From a bacterium (GTDB lineage: Bacteria; Ratteibacteria; UBA8468; B48-G9; DTJG01), in contig JAOAAW010000040.1 of NCBI GenBank assembly GCA_026418655.1, positions 1 through 9,591 on the forward strand: DNA of 9,591 nucleotides, given 5' to 3'. The notes under the pieces were generated by a model, which saw only the letters and a list, made by a program, of their open reading frames with translations, was not told the origin of the DNA and searched no databases. The translations under genes and the position numbers were made by a program. Shown in pieces: positions 1 through 7,341 of this stretch. Positions within the stretch are counted from its first letter, which is position 1. Each line of letters begins with the position of its first letter.

Positions 1-279
1 GTAAAATATATGCTGGGAAGAATAAAAACCAACCTGATGTGGTCTCATCCACTCATTGAAGGAGTTCTGCTTGAAAGGAAGGATGGCTATACCATAACAC
101 TGACAAATTTTTCAATGCAGAAACAGAAAAATGTTGTGGTTGAGTTTATTCCGCCTGAACATAGCAAAATCAAAAACATTTTCAGTCCCTATGGCAGGAT
201 AGAAGTATCTAAGAAAGGCGAAGGGTTTACTATCAGGATACCGGAAATAGATAAATTTTATTGCCTTGTTGCTGAATAG
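1..279 (+). CDS. C-terminal fragment of a large protein, possibly glycoside-hydrolase-like (5' end outside window)
   Basis: The reading frame is open from base 1 and ends at the TAG at 277-279. An ATG at position 10 exists but is unlikely to be the true start, because the frame continues upstream and nothing resembling a ribosome site precedes it. About 92 residues are visible. They alternate short hydrophobic beta-strand-like stretches (GVLLERKDGYTITLTNFS, NVVVEFIPP, FTIRIPEIDKFYCLVAE), as in a C-terminal beta-sandwich. The pattern resembles the C-terminus of the 1097-residue protein at 4048-7341: IEGVLLERKDG matches TEGIVLGRLKSD, NFS matches NLT, and both end in a strand motif (FTIRIPEID; LTIILPHLT) before a final hydrophobic-Glu end. 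This suggests a gene of the same broad class (glycosidase-like with a terminal beta domain), but no catalytic part is visible, so the function is inference. It converges on the next gene with only 2 bases between the stop codons. Confidence 0.6.
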   Translation, partial: VKYMLGRIKTNLMWSHPLIEGVLLERKDGYTITLTNFSMQKQKNVVVEFIPPEHSKIKNIFSPYGRIEVSKKGEGFTIRIPEIDKFYCLVAE

Positions 280-289
280 TTTCAGCGGG
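268..289. terminator. Small stem-loop across two convergent stop codons (possible weak bidirectional terminator)
   Basis: GCTGAA at 271-276 and TTCAGC at 281-286 form a perfect 6-bp inverted repeat with a 4-base loop, extendable by two G-U pairs on the + strand. It covers the stop codons of both convergent genes. There is no run of T on either side, so it is not a classical intrinsic terminator. It may be a weak terminator or chance. Confidence 0.2.
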
Positions 290-1256
290 TAATTTCAAGA
301 TAATGTTTAACCTTTTCAGGCAGAAGTTTTCTGACAGGAAGATGATACGGACATCTTTTTTCGCAAAGTCCGCATTTTTTACAACTTTTGATTGAGTTAA
401 GAATTCTTTCTGAAACAGTTCTTCTGAGATTTGCCTGATATGCAAGTGTTTCAAGCATCATTATTGTTCTTACTGGGATTTCATTTGGACATGGTTCTGG
501 AAATATACAATGGCCACAATATCTGCAGAATATTTTCCCAAGTTTTTTTCTTATTTTTCTATAAAAATTGATGTCCTGCGCCGTAATTTCAGGTTTTTTC
601 AAAACCTTTATATTCTGTTTTACTTCTCCAATTCTTGCCATTCCAATCAGGGCAGTGGAAACAGGAAGATTTAAAACATATTTTATTGTTGAATCATGCT
701 TTCTGATGTTTCCGCCTGCGAATGGTTTCATCGCTATGATACCAATGCCTTGGTTTCTTGCTTCTTCAAAGATCTCTTTATTCACTTCATCGACGCAATT
801 TACGGGAATCATCATAACATCAAAAGCTCTGCTTTCAATAATTGGTTTATAAAGAACAGGATTATGCGTGGCAATGCCGAGTATTCTGAATTTTCCCTGT
901 TTTCTGAATTTTTCAAGATCATTTGCTTCATCAATTGCCTGATTTAACTGTTCTTTGTTATCAATCATGCTTAACAAAAAAATATCAAAATAGTCAAGGT
1001 TGAATTCATTCAGGCAGTTTTCCAGTGTTTTTGCGTTTCCCCTTGTGGAGATAATAATTTTCTCTCTGTTTCTTTTAAGTGCTTCCTTTATCTTTTCAGC
1101 AGTACCCGAGTAAACATCAATATAATTAATTCCACAATCCACACAAAAATCAATCAACTTTTCTGCTCTTTTCTTTCCCAGCCAGGTGAATGCAACACCA
1201 CCAAGAGAAATTACACTCACATTTATACCTGTGGAACCTAAAACTCTGGCTTCCAT
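282..1256 (-). CDS. Aldo/keto reductase-fold protein with C-terminal double [4Fe-4S] ferredoxin domain
   Basis: The first ~230 residues show the aldo/keto reductase TIM barrel: an N-terminal R-LG-TG-x-VS-x-LGG signature, then CGINYID, DYFDIFLLS, GKFRILGIATHN, IGIIAMKPFAGG and ALIGM near the barrel end. The last ~80 residues carry two cysteine motifs, CX2CX2CX5CP (C244, 247, 250, 256) and CX2CX2CX3CP (C292, 295, 298, 302), expected to bind two [4Fe-4S] clusters. The protein is a soluble, probably electron-transferring oxidoreductase; its substrate is unknown. Oddly, the usual catalytic positions look changed. Asp47 is kept, but the Asp-to-Glu loop that normally holds the Tyr is short (DVYSGTAE), the Lys site reads STRG (Arg72), and the His site reads LLS (Ser96). 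The start chosen is the ATG at 1256, where family N-termini begin, with a GGGGAG 13 bases upstream. An in-frame ATG at 1277 would add 7 residues. Either start overlaps the upstream nitrilase gene, implying translational coupling. Last gene of the minus-strand operon. Confidence 0.85.
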   Translation of the reverse strand: MEARVLGSTGINVSVISLGGVAFTWLGKKRAEKLIDFCVDCGINYIDVYSGTAEKIKEALKRNREKIIISTRGNAKTLENCLNEFNLDYFDIFLLSMIDNKEQLNQAIDEANDLEKFRKQGKFRILGIATHNPVLYKPIIESRAFDVMMIPVNCVDEVNKEIFEEARNQGIGIIAMKPFAGGNIRKHDSTIKYVLNLPVSTALIGMARIGEVKQNIKVLKKPEITAQDINFYRKIRKKLGKIFCRYCGHCIFPEPCPNEIPVRTIMMLETLAYQANLRRTVSERILNSIKSCKKCGLCEKRCPYHLPVRKLLPEKVKHYLEITR

Positions 1257-2230
1257 TTTATGAGCGCTTCTCCCCATTTGGAATTCTTCAGTTTTTCAAA
1301 TAATTCATCAGATATGAAGTGTTTCATTTCATCTTTTGTTGGCTTTCCAGCTGTCAATCTCTTTTTCATTGTTGCATACCAGCGACGATGCATTATTTTT
1401 TGAGATTTCAGGAATTCATGTTCACATAATTTTACTGCTTCTTGTGAAGGTTTAACAGGAATTTCAATAAATGCTGTGGTAATCTTATTTTTCCCATATT
1501 CATATGCTACAACCTCTCCTTTACTGATTATTAAATTTGCTCCAACATTTGCCTGGACCACAGGTACTCCATTTTCTCTTGCTCGGGCAAGAACTGTTTT
1601 ATTTTGAGTTTTATTTTTTGAGCCATAAGTTGGTATTAGCAGAAATTGAGCGCCATCAAGAACAAGTGTTCTTGCAATAATTGGATACCATCTATCACTG
1701 CAAATTAAAATTCCACACCTTCCAAAAGGAGTATCAAAAGCTCTGATTTTTGTGCCCTGTTTTAAAAATTTCCACCGTGGATGTGTGCCTTCAGTGAGTT
1801 TGTTATAAAGTCCACATATTTTGCCGGCACAGTCAATGAATATGGCGCTGTTAAAAATTTCATCATTTTGGCGACGTGCAAAACCAAAGCATAGAGAAAT
1901 CTTTAACTTCTTTGCAATCTTTTGAAAATGCTTTATGTATCTGCCATCGATCGGTTCAGCAATATCGTAAAAGAACCTTTCCCTTTCTCTGTGCCAGGTA
2001 ACATCAGAAAAAATATAACCTTCCAGAATTCCTTCAGGTGCAACTGCAATATCACATTTTTTTCTTGCTGCCTGGCTGAAAAACCACTCAAGCGTTCTGG
2101 CATTGTGAGCCTTATTCCATTTTTCAGGCACAAAATTGATTGCTGCAACCCTGTATCTTTGAAACATTGATGAGGTGTCAATTTTTATATTATCAAAGGG
2201 TGAAATTTTTTCCCGGTTATTTTCTGCCAT
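1238..2230 (-). CDS. Carbon-nitrogen hydrolase (nitrilase superfamily)
   Basis: A 330-residue hydrolase of C-N bonds (amides, nitriles or carbamoyl groups) of the nitrilase/amidase superfamily. All three catalytic residues sit in the expected motifs: Glu66 in VAPEG, Lys144 in LYNKLTEG and Cys177 in ILICSDRWYP. The alpha-beta-beta-alpha sandwich pattern runs from about residue 26 (YRVAAINF) to about 257. The remaining ~70 basic residues form a C-terminal extension beyond the usual core. No signal peptide or membrane segment is visible, so it should be cytoplasmic. The ATG at 2230 is preceded by AAGGA at a normal distance; an internal ATG (Met22) lies nearer the conserved core but has no better support. 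The gene starts 3 bases after the DUF2905 stop and overlaps the reductase-fold gene, so the three are probably one transcript. The substrate cannot be read from sequence. The partner reductase does not match the known partners of beta-ureidopropionase or omega-amidase. Confidence 0.88.
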   Translation of the reverse strand: MAENNREKISPFDNIKIDTSSMFQRYRVAAINFVPEKWNKAHNARTLEWFFSQAARKKCDIAVAPEGILEGYIFSDVTWHRERERFFYDIAEPIDGRYIKHFQKIAKKLKISLCFGFARRQNDEIFNSAIFIDCAGKICGLYNKLTEGTHPRWKFLKQGTKIRAFDTPFGRCGILICSDRWYPIIARTLVLDGAQFLLIPTYGSKNKTQNKTVLARARENGVPVVQANVGANLIISKGEVVAYEYGKNKITTAFIEIPVKPSQEAVKLCEHEFLKSQKIMHRRWYATMKKRLTAGKPTKDEMKHFISDELFEKLKNSKWGEALIKWKPEF

Positions 2231-2233
2231 CGG

Positions 2234-2431
2234 TCATTTCCTTGTGAAAAGCATGAGTAAAAGTGTCAGCAATATACTTAAAATGATACAGGTTGTCAGG
2301 GGAAAGTAAAAATGAAAATTATCCCGATGGTAAGAAAAATCTCCAGGCAGTTTCCCGAATGGAAACTTAAAATGAAATGCAACCCCTACCAGAATCAGAA
2401 GAATTCCAATCGCGATTAAAATCTTTGCCAT
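2234..2431 (-). CDS. DUF2905 family small membrane protein
   Basis: A 65-residue protein with two hydrophobic helices, one from the start (AKILIAIGILLILVGVAFHF) and one at the end (PLTTCIILSILLTLLLMLF). They are separated by the conserved loop motif FPFGKLPGDF followed by NFHFYFPL. This layout (helix, LPGD loop, F-x-FYFPL, helix, about 65-70 residues) is that of the DUF2905 family, whose role is not known. It should sit in the inner membrane with the loop exposed. The start chosen is the ATG at 2431, which gives the family length. The frame extends upstream to a TTG at 2497, but that would add a poor, non-family leader (VYTGARKNFHGKIYL). No strong ribosome site is visible before 2431. First gene of the minus-strand operon, ending 3 bases before the nitrilase start. 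Confidence 0.8.
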   Translation of the reverse strand: MAKILIAIGILLILVGVAFHFKFPFGKLPGDFSYHRDNFHFYFPLTTCIILSILLTLLLMLFTRK

Positions 2432-2469
2432 TAAGTAAATTTTACCATGAAAATTTTTTCGTGCACCAG

Positions 2470-2497
2470 TGTATACACAGCCATGTATTGCTAACAA
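2470..2497 (-). promoter_or_regulatory. Candidate sigma-70-type promoter for the minus-strand operon
   Basis: Read on the minus strand, TTGTTA (2497-2492) and TATACA (2475-2470) are separated by 16 bases: 4/6 and 5/6 matches to the -35 and -10 consensus. The predicted transcript would start about 30 bases before the DUF2905 ATG at 2431. The -10 box lies inside a perfect 10-bp palindrome, GTGTATACAC (2469-2478), a possible operator. In AT-rich DNA such matches occur by chance. Confidence 0.35.
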
Positions 2498-2550
2498 ACA
2501 TCTATTATGATAAAGTTATAAATAATAATTTTCTTAATCTGACATAAAAT

Positions 2551-4035
2551 ATGGAGATATTTCCGAATTTCAGCGAATTTGAAAGATTGGCAGGTTCTTA
2601 TAATCTTGTGCCTGTGTGGACTGAGGCACTTGCTGACCTTGAAACACCGGTTGGTGTTTTCATGAAGGTAACACATCGGTCTGAAGTAAATTTCCTTCTT
2701 GAAAGTGTGGAACAGGGCGGAAAATTAGGAAGGTATTCTTTTATTGGCATCCAGCCAAGGGAACTTTTCAAAAGCTCCGGAAACCTTGTTGAGTTTGAGG
2801 GCGAAGATGGAAAGAAACATATTGATTCAAAAGATCCTTTAATTGAGCTTGAAAAACTTGTCAATTATTATAAGCAGCCGAAAATTCCACAACTTCCAGT
2901 ATTTGCCGGTGGTGCTGTGGGTTATGTTTCCTATGACTATGTGAGATTTATAGAAAAACTTCCAGCATTTCTTCCCGAACAACTTTCATTTCCTGACCTT
3001 TATTTCCAGATGTGTTTTGACCTGATAGTTTTTGACCACCTCAAAAGAAAGATACAGGTTATCAGCAATGCAAAAATAAAAAAAAATTGTAACTTAAAAA
3101 ACATATACAAAAAATCATGCGAGAAAATAGAAGCAATAATTTCCCATATAAAAAAACCGCTTCCATACCGTGATAATAATATAAAACTGGAAAAAGGAGA
3201 ATTTGTTTCAAACTGTACAAAAGATGAATTTGAAAACTCTGTTTCAAAGGCAAAAAAATATATCAGGGCAGGAGATATCATACAGGTCGTTCTTTCGCAG
3301 AGATGGGAGAGAAAACTTGATTTAAGCCCGCTTTCAATTTACAGGTCTTTGAGATCAATCAATCCTTCACCTTACATGTTTTATCTTTGTTTTCCTGGTA
3401 TTTATCTTGTTGGATCTTCACCAGAAATACTTGTTAGATGCAATGAGACAGAGGCACTTTTACGACCGATTGCCGGGACAAGGCCAAGAGGCAAAGATGA
3501 CGCAGAAGATGAGAAACTTGCAGAAGAATTGAAAAAAGATATCAAAGAGATTGCCGAACACATCATGCTTGTGGATCTCGGCAGAAATGACCTCGGAAGG
3601 GTTTGCAGGTTTGGAACAGTCAAGGTGACTGATTTAATGTTTGTAGAAAAGTATTCTCATGTAATGCATCTTGTTACAAATATTGTCGGGAAACTGGCTA
3701 AAGGTAAAAATCAGTTTGACCTGCTTCGTGCGTGTTTCCCTGCTGGTACAGTCAGCGGTGCTCCAAAGGTAAGGGCAATGGAGATTATTGAAGAACTTGA
3801 GAAATCAAGACGTGGACCATATGCAGGTGCAGTTGGATATTTCAGTTTTCAGGGAGATATGGATTTTTGTATTACTATAAGGACAATGTTTTCATCGAAT
3901 GGGAAAATTTATATTCAGGCAGGAGCAGGAATTGTGGCTGATTCTATCCCTGAAAGGGAATATTTTGAAACAATCAACAAGGCAAAGGCGCTGAAGATTG
4001 CCTATGAAAATGCCAAATATGTGGATTACCTCTAA
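2551..4035 (+). CDS. trpE: Anthranilate synthase component I
   Basis: Converts chorismate to anthranilate, using ammonia supplied by the TrpG subunit; first committed step of tryptophan synthesis, in the cytoplasm. The 494-residue length is normal. The N-terminal domain carries LLES (49-52), the element that binds tryptophan for feedback inhibition, and NPSPYMFYL (271-279) completes that pocket, so the enzyme is probably tryptophan-sensitive. The chorismate-binding domain follows from about residue 224: IRAGDIIQVVLSQR (238-251), VGSSPEILV (287-295), RPIAGTRPRG (305-314), AEHIMLVDLGRNDLGRV (335-351), EKYSHVMHLV (366-375), FPAGTVSGAPK (396-406), GPYAGAVGY (422-430) and ADSIPEREYFETINKA (463-478). 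Tryptophan-type features favour TrpE over PabB. The ATG at 2551 matches family N-termini (F-x-EFERLA), although no clear ribosome site precedes it. Its partner trpG lies 4.4 kb downstream, separated by two unrelated genes. Confidence 0.96.
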   Translation: MEIFPNFSEFERLAGSYNLVPVWTEALADLETPVGVFMKVTHRSEVNFLLESVEQGGKLGRYSFIGIQPRELFKSSGNLVEFEGEDGKKHIDSKDPLIELEKLVNYYKQPKIPQLPVFAGGAVGYVSYDYVRFIEKLPAFLPEQLSFPDLYFQMCFDLIVFDHLKRKIQVISNAKIKKNCNLKNIYKKSCEKIEAIISHIKKPLPYRDNNIKLEKGEFVSNCTKDEFENSVSKAKKYIRAGDIIQVVLSQRWERKLDLSPLSIYRSLRSINPSPYMFYLCFPGIYLVGSSPEILVRCNETEALLRPIAGTRPRGKDDAEDEKLAEELKKDIKEIAEHIMLVDLGRNDLGRVCRFGTVKVTDLMFVEKYSHVMHLVTNIVGKLAKGKNQFDLLRACFPAGTVSGAPKVRAMEIIEELEKSRRGPYAGAVGYFSFQGDMDFCITIRTMFSSNGKIYIQAGAGIVADSIPEREYFETINKAKALKIAYENAKYVDYL

Positions 4036-4036
4036 A

Positions 4037-4044
4037 AAGGGGAG
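4037..4044 (+). promoter_or_regulatory. Ribosome binding site of the large secreted protein
   Basis: AAGGGGAG lies 3 bases before the ATG at 4048 (5 bases if AAGGGG is taken as the core). It is the only clear purine-rich site near this start, directly after the trpE stop, and it fixes the start choice. Confidence 0.6.
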
Positions 4045-4047
4045 ATT

Positions 4048-7000
4048 ATGAAGAGAATTCTTGCACTTGGTCTTCTATTTTTCGTTACACTTGTTTGCAA
4101 TTGTCAGGAAAAACAGCCAGTAAGGATTATTGTTGAAGCAGAAGATATGGAAGGAGTTAATCAAAAAGTTTTTGGACCCGGCAAAACATGGAATACTGGT
4201 AGATGGGGTCAGGATTTGTATCAGAACATGACCTTTGGTGGAGTTTGGGCAAGCCGGTTGAAAACTGCAATGACCGATGAAAAGGATAATCCAGCAGAGA
4301 TAAGAAAAGTAATTTCTGTTCCTGAAGATGGAAAATATAAAGTATGGGTTAAATATGAGTGTGTACCATATTTTAACTACGCCTTCAGGGTGAAACTTAT
4401 TGATAGTAAAAAAAATACAGTTTTTGACAGGGTCTACGGTCTTGTTACATCAGAAAAACATTATTGTTTTACTGATAAACCTTTGAGGGGTTCATTATAC
4501 TGGCAATGGGGAATTGATCATGATGCAGCTGAAGGATATATCGTTGATTTGAAAAAAGGTGATTATACGCTTATTATAGCAAAAACTTATAACCCAGAAC
4601 CAGCAGGTGCAAGAAGTATTGATGCAATTATGTTAACAACTGATTTATCCGAAAGTTCTTCTCCTCGTTATTCAAGATATCCGCTTCTTGATGAGCTCAG
4701 AAGAGCAAATCATGTATATTTCAGGTTCAGAAATCTTTCTGAAACACCCATCAGGATAACTTGGAATCACTGGAATCATAGATATCCTGATTTCTACACC
4801 CCTTTATACAGAGAACTTGTCAGGTTTTATGATGAAAAAGGAAATTTGATAGTAAAACAAGGGGTGAAGTATACAGGTGATTGGCCAGATCCGATTCAGC
4901 CTGGAAGACCGAGTGTCTGGTATGACCTTGGACCAACCATGAATACTGAAAGTACTTCTCCGTATACCTTCAAAGCAGTCGCAGTTGACGGTTCAATGAA
5001 AAATCCACGCTTTGCTGTTGATATTGCTCTTGAACCAAATGAAAAAAAGATACTGAAGACGTTTGAAATAGGTCCAGGTGAAGAAGAATTGACAGTTCTT
5101 GTCCAGCCGGATTTGAATACAAAAGAAGGATTGCAATATACCAAAAAGATTCTGGACATTTTCAAAGAAATTACGGATGCTTTAAACAAAGAAGCAAGAT
5201 TAGGCCCGATACCAAAAAAATTAAGACTTTTTGCATACACTGGAAAGGTGAGCGACTATAGAAATTCCCAATGGGGTTTTGAAGTTGAGCAGGCATTCAG
5301 GCATTCCCTCGGCCTAAATACATTATCACATGTTGAAGATGGAAATGAAGCCAAAAAGATAATTGATTGGTGGAAGGACAAAGGCGGAATAATTGAACGT
5401 TCTTATTCCTATCATCATTCTCAGGATATTCCAAAGACAGTCAAAATGATAAAAGAAAAACAACTTGAACCTTATTTTTATTATCTCTCCTATGGGGATG
5501 AAATAGGACTTCCTTCAATTAAATCTGATGATCCCAAGATGATTGAAGAGTTCCGAAAGTTTGTCCAAAAATTTGGTGAGACGCCGCAGAGCCTTGGTTG
5601 CGATTCCTGGCAACAGGTAAAACCTGTTGGCGCACCATCAACAGAGATTGCGGTTCAGATAGGGGTTGTTTCTGAAAAAAAGGAAGCATCAAATATTGAG
5701 CAGACAATGAAAAAACTTTACTGGTACAGTGTTTTGTTCCAAGAAGAACTCGGTATAAAAGAATTTGCAGAAAAAACAAAACAATTAAAAAAAGAACTTG
5801 GAGAACATGTTCATACATCAGCAAACCTTGGTGGTATGCATCCCTTTTATTGGGTCCATCAACAGTCCTTTATAGAAGCATTTAAAAGAGGTGCTATGAG
5901 TTTAGCCTGGAGTGAGGATTATACCTACTGTATGCCAGAGGGATCAACGCTTGTAATTGATTTTCTCGCATCTTATTTAAGAAAGGGCGCCAGTTATCAT
6001 GATACACCGATGCAGTTTTATTGTATGCCACACTGGCCAGGTTGTCCTCCTGACTTACTTTTGAAGAATGCAGTGCTGCTGTGGGCAAACAATGTAAAAG
6101 ACCTGGACTTTTTCAGTGCTGGTTTTGATGCATACATGACTGAAAATTACGTTGCATATCGTGGCGGACTGCCAACATTTAAAACAATAAGGACAATTTC
6201 AGGAATGGCAGGACTTATAGAGGAACATCTTTTGCCTGCAAGACCTGAAAAAACGACTGTTGCGATGCTTTTGAGTCAGGCAAGTGATGTATGGGAGATT
6301 GAAGGTAAAAGCCAGTGGGATGTAAAGCCAGGTTCAATTGCAACAAATGTTTTTCAGGAAGAAAGGAAAAATATATGGTATTGTTTGAGGAAAGCAGGAT
6401 ACAGGGTTGATTTCATAACAGAAAACGACGTTAAGGAGGGTTTGCTTGACAATTACAGGGTTTTATATATTGTGGGTCAAAACATTGAAAGAAAAGCAGC
6501 AGAGAAGATAAAAGAGTGGGTGGAAAAAGGTGGAATAGTTTTTGGTACTGCTTCTGCTGCAAGAAAGAATGAGTTTGACCAGCCAACAGAGATTCTTGAT
6601 GAAATGTTTGGCAGGGGTAAACAACTTTCATATCTGAAATATAGAGGTCCGCTGAGGGCACAGCTTGAACTCTTGTTCCAGCAGCCTGTTGATAGAATCA
6701 TGGTTGACGAAAAGGCATCAAGGGTTCTCTGTAATAAAGAAGTTTTTGAGGTTTTGCCTGGTACTGAAGTCTTAGCAAGATACTGTTCAGATGGGATGCC
6801 TGCCTGGATAAAGAAAAAAACCGGAAAGGGTGTTTCTTACTATGGAGGAACATTGCCGGGTCAAAGTTATATTCAGGCGGGTCTTCAACTTTTACCATGC
6901 GGCAAAGGAGGAACTGCACAGAAATTCTGTCATTTTGGTGCAGGCAATCAAGAACCTGTAAAATGTGATAAGGTTGCTGAACATTTAATTTTATTACCTC

Positions 7001-7341
7001 TGAAAGAGAACAGGATTTTGCCGGATACAATTTCTTACACAGAAGGCATAGTATTGGGCAGGTTAAAATCAGACAATTCGGTTGTTATTCCTGTTGTAAA
7101 TCTCACCGGTAAATCATCAGTAAAAAATATCCGTATTGATGTAATGAACCTTAATCTTACCCCAAAAAAAGTCTGGTCATGTTTTTATAAGGATGGCTTG
7201 AATTTTTCGTACGCAAGTGATGACCCGGAAATTTCAATGCAACCTGATAATCAAATGATGAAAAGTAAACTAAAAACCGGAAAAACATTGACCATAATAT
7301 TGCCACATCTGACTGCTGCGGATGTTATTATAATTGAATAA
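4048..7341 (+). CDS. Large secreted multidomain protein, glycoside-hydrolase-like
   Basis: A 1097-residue exported protein. It starts with a signal peptide (MKR, then LALGLLFFVTLV, to about residue 19); C17 and C19 lie at its end, but no good lipobox precedes them, so a lipoprotein anchor is uncertain. Residues ~25-197 look like a carbohydrate-binding beta-sandwich (VRIIVEAEDMEG, KYKVWVKYE, DYTLIIAKTYNP, SIDAIMLT), a pattern common in sugar-binding modules. Residues ~210-355 form a second beta-rich region. Residues ~390-720 fit a TIM-barrel-like catalytic part; Glu485 in YGDEIGLP and Glu623 in LAWSEDY are candidate acid residues (inference). Residues ~735-835 resemble the flavodoxin-like domain of GH42-type beta-galactosidases (VAMLLSQASDVWE, LRKAGYRVDFITENDV, VLYIVGQNI, IKEWVEKGGIVFGTA). 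A final beta domain spans ~1000-1097. I recognise no named family, and substrate and activity are unknown. It begins 12 bases after trpE and its stop overlaps the next start (TAATG). Confidence 0.75.
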   Translation: MKRILALGLLFFVTLVCNCQEKQPVRIIVEAEDMEGVNQKVFGPGKTWNTGRWGQDLYQNMTFGGVWASRLKTAMTDEKDNPAEIRKVISVPEDGKYKVWVKYECVPYFNYAFRVKLIDSKKNTVFDRVYGLVTSEKHYCFTDKPLRGSLYWQWGIDHDAAEGYIVDLKKGDYTLIIAKTYNPEPAGARSIDAIMLTTDLSESSSPRYSRYPLLDELRRANHVYFRFRNLSETPIRITWNHWNHRYPDFYTPLYRELVRFYDEKGNLIVKQGVKYTGDWPDPIQPGRPSVWYDLGPTMNTESTSPYTFKAVAVDGSMKNPRFAVDIALEPNEKKILKTFEIGPGEEELTVLVQPDLNTKEGLQYTKKILDIFKEITDALNKEARLGPIPKKLRLFAYTGKVSDYRNSQWGFEVEQAFRHSLGLNTLSHVEDGNEAKKIIDWWKDKGGIIERSYSYHHSQDIPKTVKMIKEKQLEPYFYYLSYGDEIGLPSIKSDDPKMIEEFRKFVQKFGETPQSLGCDSWQQVKPVGAPSTEIAVQIGVVSEKKEASNIEQTMKKLYWYSVLFQEELGIKEFAEKTKQLKKELGEHVHTSANLGGMHPFYWVHQQSFIEAFKRGAMSLAWSEDYTYCMPEGSTLVIDFLASYLRKGASYHDTPMQFYCMPHWPGCPPDLLLKNAVLLWANNVKDLDFFSAGFDAYMTENYVAYRGGLPTFKTIRTISGMAGLIEEHLLPARPEKTTVAMLLSQASDVWEIEGKSQWDVKPGSIATNVFQEERKNIWYCLRKAGYRVDFITENDVKEGLLDNYRVLYIVGQNIERKAAEKIKEWVEKGGIVFGTASAARKNEFDQPTEILDEMFGRGKQLSYLKYRGPLRAQLELLFQQPVDRIMVDEKASRVLCNKEVFEVLPGTEVLARYCSDGMPAWIKKKTGKGVSYYGGTLPGQSYIQAGLQLLPCGKGGTAQKFCHFGAGNQEPVKCDKVAEHLILLPLKENRILPDTISYTEGIVLGRLKSDNSVVIPVVNLTGKSSVKNIRIDVMNLNLTPKKVWSCFYKDGLNFSYASDDPEISMQPDNQMMKSKLKTGKTLTIILPHLTAADVIIIE

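Noticed and set aside
2447..2494. A 15-codon open frame (starting MKIFSCTSVY) upstream of trpE, considered as a tryptophan attenuation leader peptide
   Set aside because: It contains no tryptophan codon, no ribosome site, and is not followed by a terminator hairpin with a T-run before trpE.
2432..2497. N-terminal extension of the DUF2905 gene to the TTG at 2497
   Set aside because: The added residues are polar and unlike the family; the family length is met from the ATG at 2431, and the proposed promoter lies inside the extension.
2498..2550. A plus-strand promoter for trpE
   Set aside because: TTGCTA (2488) and TATGAT (2506) are only 12 bases apart, and TATAAA (2517) is 23 bases from that -35; no pair with acceptable spacing was found.
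2551..4035. PabB (aminodeoxychorismate synthase) as the identity of the trpE gene
   Set aside because: The tryptophan-binding LLES and NPSPYMFY elements and the downstream trpG-trpD favour TrpE.
4896..5240. Minus-strand open frame of 114 codons inside the large secreted protein gene
   Set aside because: It is fully antisense to a long supported gene, has no recognisable domain, and its composition looks like a shadow frame.
6698..7030. Minus-strand open frame of 110 codons opposite the large secreted protein gene
   Set aside because: Antisense shadow with no domain, no ribosome site and no supporting context.
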